Shown: positions 31,866 through 39,358 of the stretch, piece after piece
Numbering within the stretch: position 1 is the stretch's first letter
Layout of the letters: each line of letters begins with the position of its first letter
Assembly (NCBI GenBank): GCA_938031185.1
Contig: CALHGX010000037.1
Coordinates: forward strand, 1-39,358
Source of the DNA: an uncultured bacterium
GTDB lineage: Bacteria; Verrucomicrobiota; Kiritimatiellia; CAIKKV01; CALHGX01
Direction of reading: 5' to 3'
DNA: 39,358 nt
Made by a program: the position numbers and the translations under genes
The notes under the pieces: model-generated
What the model saw: the letters and a program-made list of their open reading frames with translations, nothing else
Told to the model about the DNA's origin: nothing
The model's database searches: none

Positions 31866-34800
31866 ATGAAACGGATGGAGATCGCACGATTGGTCAGGAG
31901 ATGGATGGCGTGCCTGAGCGGCGCATGGTTGATCGCCGCGAGGGCCAGCGCGGCGTTCGGCGCGGATTGGTCCGTGCATTTCAACGGCACGAATCAGTAC
32001 GCCACGTTCGGGACCGCCACGGCCACGCTGGGGGCAACGAACTTTACCATTGAGTGCTGGTTCAAACGCACCGCCGCGGGGACGACCACCAGCACCGGCA
32101 CTGGCGGCATCACCGCCGTCCCTCTTGTGGCCAAAGGTCGCGGCGAGGCGGACGGGGACAGCAGGGACTGCAACTATTTCTTCGGCATCACCTCCGGGGG
32201 GGTGTTGGGCGCCGATTACGAAGAGGGCGCCGGTCAGGCCAGTCCGGGTTTGAATCACCCCGTTTCCGGAAGCACAACCATCGCCAACAACCAGTGGTAT
32301 CACGGCGCGGTCACGTTCGATGGAACAACCATGCGGCTGTACCTCAACGGCCAGTTGGACGGCACGCTGAATGTCGGCACCAATCGTCTGCCGCGTCACG
32401 ACAGCATCCAACATGCCTCGTTGGCCTCGGCTTTGACCAGCGCGGGCAGTGCCGCCGGCTATTTCGCGGGCCGGCTGGATGAAGTGCGCATTTGGAACCG
32501 CGCGCGCACGCAGGCCGAGATTGCCTCCACCATGCGGGCCAAGGTGCCCAGTGCCGCCGGCCTGATCGCCCGCTGGTCGCTGGACGAAGGCACGGGAACC
32601 AATATCGCCAGCACCGCCGGCACAACGGTAAACGGCACCCTGATGAACACGCCGACGTGGAACATCGACACGCCCTTCTCCGTGGTTCCGGCCGGCAGCG
32701 TTTGGAAATACCTCGACAACGGCTCCGACCAGGGCACGGCGTGGCGCGCGCCGGCCTTCGACGACAGCGCGTGGGCCGGCGGCCCGGCCGAGCTGGGCTA
32801 CGGCGACAACGACGAAGCGACGGTCGTGGGCTACGGTCCGGACCCTAACAACAAATACATCACCACCTACTTCCGCCACGCCTTCAACATTACCGATGCG
32901 GCCAAGTACAGCGGCCTGGATTTCAGCCTCGTGCGCGACGACGGCGCGGTGGTCTATCTGAACGGCGCGGAAGTTTGGCGCAGCAACATGCCCGAGGGCC
33001 CCATTCTCTACAACACCGTCGCCGCCAGTCCTGAAGTCAGCGGCGCCGACGAAGCGAAGTGGTTCAGCACCAATCTGCCCGCTCTCGCGTTGCTGGAGGG
33101 CGCCAATGTGGTGGCGGTGGAGATTCATCAACAGCGCGCGAGCAGCTCCGATATCAGCTTCAACCTTAAGTTGGCCGCCAGCCGCCTTGACGAGGCCAAC
33201 GAACCGCCGACGATCTCCCTTACCACGCCCGCCGCGGGCGCTCTGCTGGCGGCCGGCGTCGAAACCACGCTTTCGGCCACGGCGGCCGACAACGACGGCG
33301 CGATCGCGAAAGTCGAGTTCTTCGTCAATGGCGGCAAAGCGGGAGAAGACACGGAATCGCCTTACACCTGCGGTTGGACGCCGGTAACTCCCGGCCGTGT
33401 CACCCTTACGGCCAAGGCTACGGACGATCAGGGCGCGGCAACCACCTCTGCCGGCGTCGAGATTACCGTATATGAAGACGGAACCGGCGCGCTGCAGTTC
33501 GACGGCGTGAACGATTACGTGACGTTCGGCCAGGCCCTTTCGCTCGGCGCCTCAAACTTCACGATCGAGTGCTGGATGCGCCGCCTGGGCCCCGGCGTTA
33601 CCGCTAATACCGGCAGCGGCGGCGTGCTGGCGGTGCCGCTGGTCACTAAGGGCCGCGGCGAGGCCGAGAACAGTAACGTGGATTGCAATTACTTCTTCGG
33701 CCTGCTTCCCAGCGGCGCTCTCGCGGCCGATTTCGAGCAGTTCCATGCCGAAGGCGGCGGCGCGGCGGGTCAAAATTATCCCGTGACAGGCGTTTCAACA
33801 GCGCCCGGCGACGGCCAGTGGCATCATGTGGCCGCCACCTACGACGGGACGACGTGGCGGCTCTATGTGGACGGCGCGCTGGACCGCGAACTGAACATCG
33901 GCAGCCACACGCCGCGCTTCGACAGCATCCAGCATGCCGCGCTCGGCACGGCCATGAACTCCAGCGGCGTCCGTGAGGGCGCTTTCGAGGGACTGCTCGA
34001 CGAGGTGCGGATTTGGAACTACGCCCGTAACGAGGCCCAGATTGCCGCCTGCCGCGACAAGGCCATTGCCGCCGCCAACGGCTTGCTGGGTCGCTGGAGC
34101 CTGAATGAGGGCGCCGGCGCGGTCGCCGCCAACAGCGTGGCTGGTCAGCCCGACGGCACACTGGTTAACGGTCCCGTCTGGTGCCTTGGGCGATCGCTTG
34201 AAGGTTCCGGGTCGGTCGCGCCGGTCGTCAGTCTGACAACCCCCGCGGATGGCTCGACCGTCTTCGCGGGCGAGAACTTGACCTTGTCCGCCGAGGCCTT
34301 CGATGACGACGGCAGCGTCATCTCGGTCGTGTTCCTCGCCGGCGAGACCGAGCTCGGCAGCGACGCGACAGCGCCCTACAGTTACGTCTGGACCGCGGTT
34401 CCCGAAGGCGCGCACGCGCTGCGCGCCGTGGCGACGGACAACGACGGCCTCGCGGCCACGTCCGTGATCGTCAACGTCTCCGCCATCGTGCGCAACGATC
34501 CGCCGGTCCTCTCGGGCCTCGCCCCGGCCGATGGCGCCGGCGTCGCGGGCGACGCTGCGATCTTGCGGGCGACCGCCACCGATCCCGAGGGGCAGCCTAT
34601 CACGGTGCGCTTCTACGGCCGGGTTCGCACGCAACAGCCTCCGGCCGCGGATTTCACCATCGTCGCGCTGCCGGACACGCAATACTACAGCAAGAATTAT
34701 CCGCACATCTTCACGGCGCAGACGGACTGGATTGTGGCGCAACGCGCGGCGCGCAATATCGCCTATGTGGCCCATCTGGGCGACATCACCGAAGACGCCA

Positions 34801-37800
34801 CCGATGCCGCGGCCCAATGGAACAACGCCTCCAACGCGCTCGCCCGCCTCGAAAATCCGGCCACCACCGGGCTGCCCCACGGCATCCCGTATGGCGTCGT
34901 TCCCGGCAACCACGATCACATCAGCGGCATTGCCTACTTCGAGCAGTATTTTGGCGTGTCACGGTTTGCGGGGCGTTCCTATTATGGCGGCCACTTCGGG
35001 GCGGATAACCGCAACCACTACGACCTGATCTCGGCCGGCGGCATGGACTTCCTGTTTGTTTATGTGGACTTCAACTACGGCGGCATCCCCAACTACGCCG
35101 AATTGAACGCCTGGGCTAACAGTGTGATCCAAGCGCATCCGAACCGCCGCGCCGTCGTGGTCAGTCATGCGATCATAGACGCGGCCGGGAACTTCAACGC
35201 CGATAACGGCCAGGCGCTCTTCAACGCCGTCAAGGGGAACACCAATCTCTTCTTGATGCTCTGCGGCCACTATGTCGGCGAGCGGCAGCGCACGGAGACG
35301 GTCAACGGCCGTCGCATGGACATCCTGCTGAGCGACTACCAGGGCTATGCCAACGGCGGCAACGGCTTCCTGCGCCTCTACGAGTTCTCGCCCAGCAACA
35401 ACGTTATTCGCGTTAAGACTTACTCGCCGACGCTTGACCAGTACGAGACCGATTCCGCCAGCCAGTTCGAGATTCCGTACACGATGGCGGCGCCGGCCGA
35501 TCCGACGCCATTCACGCTGCTTGGTGAAACCAATGGGATGGTTTCCGGAGACGCCTACGCCGTGGCGTGGTCGGGGTTGACCCAGGGGACGCAGTACGAG
35601 TGGTATGTGGAGGCCCACGACGGCGTCCATACGGTGACTTCGCCTGTCCTGGCGTTCCAAACTGCGGCGCCGCCGCCCCCGCCCGAACCGGTCGTACGCG
35701 TTTTCAATCCGTACTCGAACGTGACGTGGTCGGCGGTGAACGCGTACAAGGCCAACCTGCACACGCACACGTCCAACAGCGACGGCAGCCAGACGCCCGC
35801 CGCGCGGATTGACGAGTACGACACACGCGGTTACGACGTTCTCGCCCTCACGGACCATAACTTCGTGACCTACCCCTGGACGGCATACGGGCGCGACCCC
35901 TCGGCTCTCGGTATGGTCGCCATCCAAGGCAACGAGTTGTCGAGCGGCCACCATACGCTAAGCCTCTTCTGTGGCTATGCGAGCACGTCCGCGGATCAAA
36001 CGACGCTGCTGACCGGCGTGGCCAATGCCGGCGGCCTCTCGGTCTTCGCACACCCCGGCCGCTACACGTATGAAGCCTCGTGGTATGCGAACCACTACCG
36101 GGCGCATCCCACCTGCATCGGACAAGAAATCTACAATCAGGGCGACCGGTATCCCGCCGACCGGGCCAAATGGGACCAAGTGCTGACGATTCTGATGCCG
36201 GGCCGACCGGTCTGGGGCTTCTCGAACGACGACGCCCACACGGTGGACCAGATCGGGCGCAACCGCACGTACATTCTGGCGGACGCCTTGACGGAGGCCA
36301 ACGTCCGCGCGGCACTGGAGCGCGGCGTCTTCTTCGCGACGTACTCGACCTCCAGCAACCACGTTCCGCCGGCCATCACCAACGTGACGGTTGACGAAAT
36401 CGCCGGCACGATCACCGTGGGCGGTATGGGCTATACGCAGGTGGTCTGGATTTCGCAGGGCAGCGTGGTCGGCACTAACGAAACGCTGAACCTTGTCGGC
36501 ACCCTAGGCGTTGCCAAGTACGTCCGGGTGGAACTGCGCGGCACGCAGGGGGTCACCCTGTCCAATCCGTTTGGGCTGCGGCCGGTGGGCAACCAGGCGC
36601 CGACAGTCGACGCCGGCCCCGATCGCACCGTCACGCTTCCGAATGCCGTGACGCTCACCGGGTCAGCCACCGACGATGGCCTGCCCAACCCACCCGGTAC
36701 ACTGACCATCGCTTGGAACAAGGTGAGCGGTCCCGGCACGGTAACGTTCGCCAACGCCGCTGCCGCGCAGACCACGGCCACCTTCTCGCAGGCAGGCACG
36801 TACGTGCTCCGGCTGACGGCCAACGATGGCGCGCTCTCCGCCTACGACGACGTCACGGTCACGGTCAACGCCGCCGCGCAGAGCGGCATCTCGGTCGGCC
36901 CCTCCGGCAGCGGCACGTTGACGTTTGATAGCCTGCCGCCAGCCGGCGAATGGGCCACGGCGGCCATCGGCAGCGGAAAGGACGGCTTCACCACGGCCGC
37001 CGGGCTTGACGCGGGCGTTCAGGGCTTGAACCAGTCGGCTGTGGTCGAGACGCTCATCGGCGACACCAGCGCGAGCCCCGCCAAGCGCAACCGCGCGGTC
37101 TGGACCTCCGGCGGCGGCAAGTTCATCCAGCTCTCCTCCACCTCCGTCGGGGCGGTACTGCTCAAAGCCACGCTGGTCAACGGCTCGGGCGAGGCGATCT
37201 CCTCCCTGCGCGTGGCCTACGATTACACCGTCTCGGGCACGCAGCCGGAGGAAGTGCCCGGCCTGCGCGTCTTCTACAGCCTGACCGGCGCGCCCGGCTC
37301 CTGGGTGTTGATCCCGGAGTTCAGCGGCCTGCTGACCGGTCAGGCGCTGGACACGACGCTGACCTTCGGCGCCCCCTGGCAGCCTGGCGCCCAGATGTTT
37401 TTGATGTGGGCCGACGATAACGCCGCCGCGGACGACGAGCGCAAGTACCAGCTCGATAACTTCTCCGCCACGCCCGCCGGCACGCCGCTGTCCGTGGCGC
37501 TGAGCGCGCCGGCCGACGGCGCGACCTTTGCCCGCAACGAGAACGTTGTATTGGCCGCGACCGTGGCGGGCGGAACGGCGCCTTACACGGTGCGCTTCTT
37601 CGCCGCGGTGGACGGCGGTGCGCCCGCGCAGGTCGGGACCGACGTCTCGGCTGCGCCCTATCAGATTAACCTTGGCCAACTGGCGCCCGGCAGTTATGTG
37701 TTTCATGCCGAGGCCACGGATGCCGCCGGCGGTGCGACCGTGTCGGCGACATCCGCCGCCACGGTCGCCAACCTGCTCGCCCCGGTCACAAATACGCTCC

Positions 37801-39358
37801 TTGCCGCCGGGTCGGTTTGGAAATACCTGGATAACGGCAGTGACCAGGGCACGGCTTGGCGCGCGCCGGCTTTCGACGACAGCGGCTGGGCGCAGGGGCC
37901 GGCCCCGCTCGGTTACGGCGATCCCTGGATCGTGACGACCGTGTATTCGCCGCCTCAACCGAACCGCTATATCACGACCTACTTCCGCAAGACCATTCAG
38001 ATCGAGCGGCCGCAGCTCTTCAGCGAGGTCAAGCTCCGCTGCATGCGCGACGACGGCGTCGTGGTCTACGTCAACGGTGTCGAGGTCTGGCGCAGCAACA
38101 TGCCCGAGGGGGAAATCAACTACCTGACCTTCTCGAGCACGATTGTTGACGGCGCGAACGAAACCACCTGGTTCGAAGGCGCCGTCCCGCCGGGCCTGCT
38201 CGTGCCGGGCGCCAACGTGATCGCGGTGGAACTGCACCAGCGCGACGGCAACAGCTCGGATCTGACCTTCGACTTCCAACTTCTGGCGACGATGACCGGC
38301 GGCGCGCCGAACGAGCCGCCGGTCGTCAACGCCGGACCGGACCTGAACGTTGTGCTGCCGGCGGCCGCCACCCTCAACGGCGTCGCCACGGACGACGGCC
38401 TGCCCGTTCCGCCCGGCGCTCTGACGGTCACCTGGCGCAAGGTCAGCGGCCCCGGCACGGTCACGATTGCCGATCCCGCGTCCGCCACGACCACCGCCAC
38501 GTTCAGTCAACCCGGCGAGTACGTGCTGCGGCTGGAAGCGAGCGACGGGGCCGCGGAAACCGCCGACGAGTGCCTTGTGACGGTGCAGGCCGCGCCCGCT
38601 CCCAGCTTGGCCGTCCTGCAGCCCGCCGCGAAGAAAGTCGTTGTTCCGAACGAAACGGAATCGCTCACGCTCTCCGGCACGGCCTCCGCCGCGGAAGGCG
38701 AAATTCGGCTGGTCAACAGTCTCGGAGGCGAAGCGGTCCGGCCCGCAAACTCTGTGTGGGCCTTTGCCGACGTGCCGCTGGCGGTGGGCGTGAACCGCCT
38801 GACCATCTCGGCGAGTAACGCCGTGGGGACGGTGGCCGAGAGGATCACCGTGATCCGTCAGGCCGCGCCGGCCGCGGACACGCTGCGGATGGCGGTGTTC
38901 TCCGATCCGCACTATTTCGCGCCCCAGTTGCTGATAGAGAACGGACCCGCGTTCCAGATGTATCTGGCGCAAGACCGCAAGCTGATCGCCGAAAGCGCGG
39001 CGATCGCAGAGGAAGCGGTGGATCAAATCATCGCGCAGAACGCCGATGTGGTGCTGGTGCCCGGCGACCTGACCAAGGACGGCGAACGAGCCAGTCATGA
39101 AGCAATGGCTGCCGAGCTGGGCCGATTGGCCGCCGCCGGCGCGCAGGTGCTGGTGATTCCGGGCAACCACGACGTGAACAATCCGCACGCCGTGGCCTAT
39201 GACGGCGCGACGACGATCCCGGTGAGCAACGTATCTCCGGAAGAGTTCCGCGCCATCTACGCGCCCTTCGGCTACAACCAAGCGGTGGCAAGCGATTCCA
39301 ACTCGCTGGCCTATGCCGTGGATCCGCTGCCCAATTTGCGGATTCTGTGCATGGATGC
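31866..39358 (+). CDS. Giant exported multidomain protein: LamG, phosphoesterase, PHP and PKD modules (3' end outside window)
   Basis: At least 2497 aa, open at the right edge. The signal peptide is MKRMEIARLVRRWMACLSGA... ending ASAAFGA. Modules: LamG 1 (~37-270); jellyroll 1 (278-440); Ig-like (445-537); LamG 2 (541-775); Ig-like (782-925); calcineurin-like phosphoesterase 1 (~930-1185: LPDTQYY, HLGDITED, PGNHDH, VVSHAII, CGHYVGE); FN3-like (~1205-1272); PHP domain (~1281-1494: His1299/His1301 in LHTHT, LTDHN, GNELSS, FAHPGR, NDDAH); PKD 1 (1577-1670); unclassified beta domain (1674-1872); Ig-like (1875-1969); jellyroll 2 (1983-2142); PKD 2 (2148-2243); beta domain (2246-2332); phosphoesterase 2 from ~2338 (FSDPHYF, VPGDLTKDGE, IPGNHDVNNP). 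The three metal-dependent phosphoesterase-type domains suggest extracellular hydrolysis of phosphate esters, with the other modules binding glycans or surfaces. ATG 31875 is an alternative start with better Shine-Dalgarno spacing. Confidence 0.9.
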   Translation, partial: MKRMEIARLVRRWMACLSGAWLIAARASAAFGADWSVHFNGTNQYATFGTATATLGATNFTIECWFKRTAAGTTTSTGTGGITAVPLVAKGRGEADGDSRDCNYFFGITSGGVLGADYEEGAGQASPGLNHPVSGSTTIANNQWYHGAVTFDGTTMRLYLNGQLDGTLNVGTNRLPRHDSIQHASLASALTSAGSAAGYFAGRLDEVRIWNRARTQAEIASTMRAKVPSAAGLIARWSLDEGTGTNIASTAGTTVNGTLMNTPTWNIDTPFSVVPAGSVWKYLDNGSDQGTAWRAPAFDDSAWAGGPAELGYGDNDEATVVGYGPDPNNKYITTYFRHAFNITDAAKYSGLDFSLVRDDGAVVYLNGAEVWRSNMPEGPILYNTVAASPEVSGADEAKWFSTNLPALALLEGANVVAVEIHQQRASSSDISFNLKLAASRLDEANEPPTISLTTPAAGALLAAGVETTLSATAADNDGAIAKVEFFVNGGKAGEDTESPYTCGWTPVTPGRVTLTAKATDDQGAATTSAGVEITVYEDGTGALQFDGVNDYVTFGQALSLGASNFTIECWMRRLGPGVTANTGSGGVLAVPLVTKGRGEAENSNVDCNYFFGLLPSGALAADFEQFHAEGGGAAGQNYPVTGVSTAPGDGQWHHVAATYDGTTWRLYVDGALDRELNIGSHTPRFDSIQHAALGTAMNSSGVREGAFEGLLDEVRIWNYARNEAQIAACRDKAIAAANGLLGRWSLNEGAGAVAANSVAGQPDGTLVNGPVWCLGRSLEGSGSVAPVVSLTTPADGSTVFAGENLTLSAEAFDDDGSVISVVFLAGETELGSDATAPYSYVWTAVPEGAHALRAVATDNDGLAATSVIVNVSAIVRNDPPVLSGLAPADGAGVAGDAAILRATATDPEGQPITVRFYGRVRTQQPPAADFTIVALPDTQYYSKNYPHIFTAQTDWIVAQRAARNIAYVAHLGDITEDATDAAAQWNNASNALARLENPATTGLPHGIPYGVVPGNHDHISGIAYFEQYFGVSRFAGRSYYGGHFGADNRNHYDLISAGGMDFLFVYVDFNYGGIPNYAELNAWANSVIQAHPNRRAVVVSHAIIDAAGNFNADNGQALFNAVKGNTNLFLMLCGHYVGERQRTETVNGRRMDILLSDYQGYANGGNGFLRLYEFSPSNNVIRVKTYSPTLDQYETDSASQFEIPYTMAAPADPTPFTLLGETNGMVSGDAYAVAWSGLTQGTQYEWYVEAHDGVHTVTSPVLAFQTAAPPPPPEPVVRVFNPYSNVTWSAVNAYKANLHTHTSNSDGSQTPAARIDEYDTRGYDVLALTDHNFVTYPWTAYGRDPSALGMVAIQGNELSSGHHTLSLFCGYASTSADQTTLLTGVANAGGLSVFAHPGRYTYEASWYANHYRAHPTCIGQEIYNQGDRYPADRAKWDQVLTILMPGRPVWGFSNDDAHTVDQIGRNRTYILADALTEANVRAALERGVFFATYSTSSNHVPPAITNVTVDEIAGTITVGGMGYTQVVWISQGSVVGTNETLNLVGTLGVAKYVRVELRGTQGVTLSNPFGLRPVGNQAPTVDAGPDRTVTLPNAVTLTGSATDDGLPNPPGTLTIAWNKVSGPGTVTFANAAAAQTTATFSQAGTYVLRLTANDGALSAYDDVTVTVNAAAQSGISVGPSGSGTLTFDSLPPAGEWATAAIGSGKDGFTTAAGLDAGVQGLNQSAVVETLIGDTSASPAKRNRAVWTSGGGKFIQLSSTSVGAVLLKATLVNGSGEAISSLRVAYDYTVSGTQPEEVPGLRVFYSLTGAPGSWVLIPEFSGLLTGQALDTTLTFGAPWQPGAQMFLMWADDNAAADDERKYQLDNFSATPAGTPLSVALSAPADGATFARNENVVLAATVAGGTAPYTVRFFAAVDGGAPAQVGTDVSAAPYQINLGQLAPGSYVFHAEATDAAGGATVSATSAATVANLLAPVTNTLLAAGSVWKYLDNGSDQGTAWRAPAFDDSGWAQGPAPLGYGDPWIVTTVYSPPQPNRYITTYFRKTIQIERPQLFSEVKLRCMRDDGVVVYVNGVEVWRSNMPEGEINYLTFSSTIVDGANETTWFEGAVPPGLLVPGANVIAVELHQRDGNSSDLTFDFQLLATMTGGAPNEPPVVNAGPDLNVVLPAAATLNGVATDDGLPVPPGALTVTWRKVSGPGTVTIADPASATTTATFSQPGEYVLRLEASDGAAETADECLVTVQAAPAPSLAVLQPAAKKVVVPNETESLTLSGTASAAEGEIRLVNSLGGEAVRPANSVWAFADVPLAVGVNRLTISASNAVGTVAERITVIRQAAPAADTLRMAVFSDPHYFAPQLLIENGPAFQMYLAQDRKLIAESAAIAEEAVDQIIAQNADVVLVPGDLTKDGERASHEAMAAELGRLAAAGAQVLVIPGNHDVNNPHAVAYDGATTIPVSNVSPEEFRAIYAPFGYNQAVASDSNSLAYAVDPLPNLRILCMD
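32697..33165 (+). repeat. Intragenic duplicated jellyroll module, copy 1
   Basis: Encodes a module starting SVWKYLDNGSDQG and containing VYLNGAEVWRSNMPEG. The first 69 bases from 32700 match those from 37815 at 62 positions (about 90%), and the first 24 residues of both copies are identical. Confidence 0.9.
37812..38286 (+). repeat. Intragenic duplicated jellyroll module, copy 2
   Basis: Second copy of the SVWKYLDNGSDQG module, about 5.1 kb downstream of copy 1 in the same reading frame, containing VYVNGVEVWRSNMPEG. Identity falls in the middle of the module and rises again near the NMPEG motif. This indicates a fairly recent duplication or gene conversion. Confidence 0.9.

Noticed and set aside
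31734-33131. A 465-codon minus-strand frame at the start of the giant gene
   Set aside because: It is antisense to the signal peptide and first LamG and jellyroll modules, and its product has no recognisable features.
36663-39281. An 872-codon open frame on the minus strand
   Set aside because: It lies wholly inside the giant plus-strand gene, whose frame gives recognisable PKD, jellyroll and phosphoesterase motifs. The antisense product is Arg/Gly/His-rich with no domains, a common artefact of GC-rich coding DNA.
31866-39358. CRISPR-like or tandem DNA repeats in the giant gene
   Set aside because: The similar segments are protein modules of hundreds of bases at irregular spacing within one open frame, not short regular repeats with spacers.

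Overview
The window looks like a chromosomal piece of a GC-rich, Gram-negative bacterium. The Gram-negative call rests on a TonB-dependent outer-membrane receptor with its own ExbB/ExbD-type energiser. Several secreted proteins carry modules I associate with the Verrucomicrobiota/Kiritimatiellota/Lentisphaerota side of the PVC group: a short STNL...W...FYRV module, a giant LamG/PKD/phosphoesterase protein, and an unclassified beta domain. That placement is an inference and no rRNA is present to test it. I saw no tRNA, rRNA, CRISPR array, insertion sequence or integrase.

Layout. (1) 1-7424, minus strand: one tightly overlapping operon, read TPR lipoprotein -> TonB-dependent receptor -> DUF3450 coiled-coil protein -> long TtpC-type ExbB -> short ExbB -> ExbD (cut by the window edge). 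Every junction overlaps. (2) 7565-9589, minus: a 654-aa exported repeat-type protein followed by a textbook intrinsic terminator. (3) 9875-10573, minus: an orphan PhoB/OmpR-type response regulator, divergent from the lipid locus. (4) 10894-23848, plus: a very large multidomain synthase (two NPD/PfaD-like flavin barrels, KS, AT, ACP, KR, DH), then a free acyl carrier protein, a GNAT-type acyltransferase, a GT-C-like membrane glycosyltransferase and a DUF2723 membrane protein. (5) 24175-27952, plus: a second, translationally coupled operon of a small unknown protein, a small exported protein and a second synthase subunit (KS plus an altered AT). (6) 28133-29710: exported alkaline phosphatase with terminator. 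(7) 29797-30930: YibE/F membrane protein. (8) 30952-31524, minus: a paralogue of the small unknown protein of region 5. (9) 31866 to the end, plus: a giant exported protein, open at the window edge.

How the genes may work together. Regions 4 and 5 together resemble a secondary-lipid (PUFA-synthase-like) iterative type I system. Between them the two large proteins supply condensation, loading, reduction, dehydration and flavin-type enoyl reduction on carrier proteins with the LGIDSIKRVEI-type signature. The interleaved acyltransferase and two lipid-linked-sugar-type membrane enzymes suggest that the acyl chain ends up in an envelope lipid or glycolipid. Chain structure, phosphopantetheinyl transferase and release enzyme are not visible here. 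The synthase architecture and the paralogous 59-residue domain of unknown function at 24175 and 30952 are the best leads for something undescribed.
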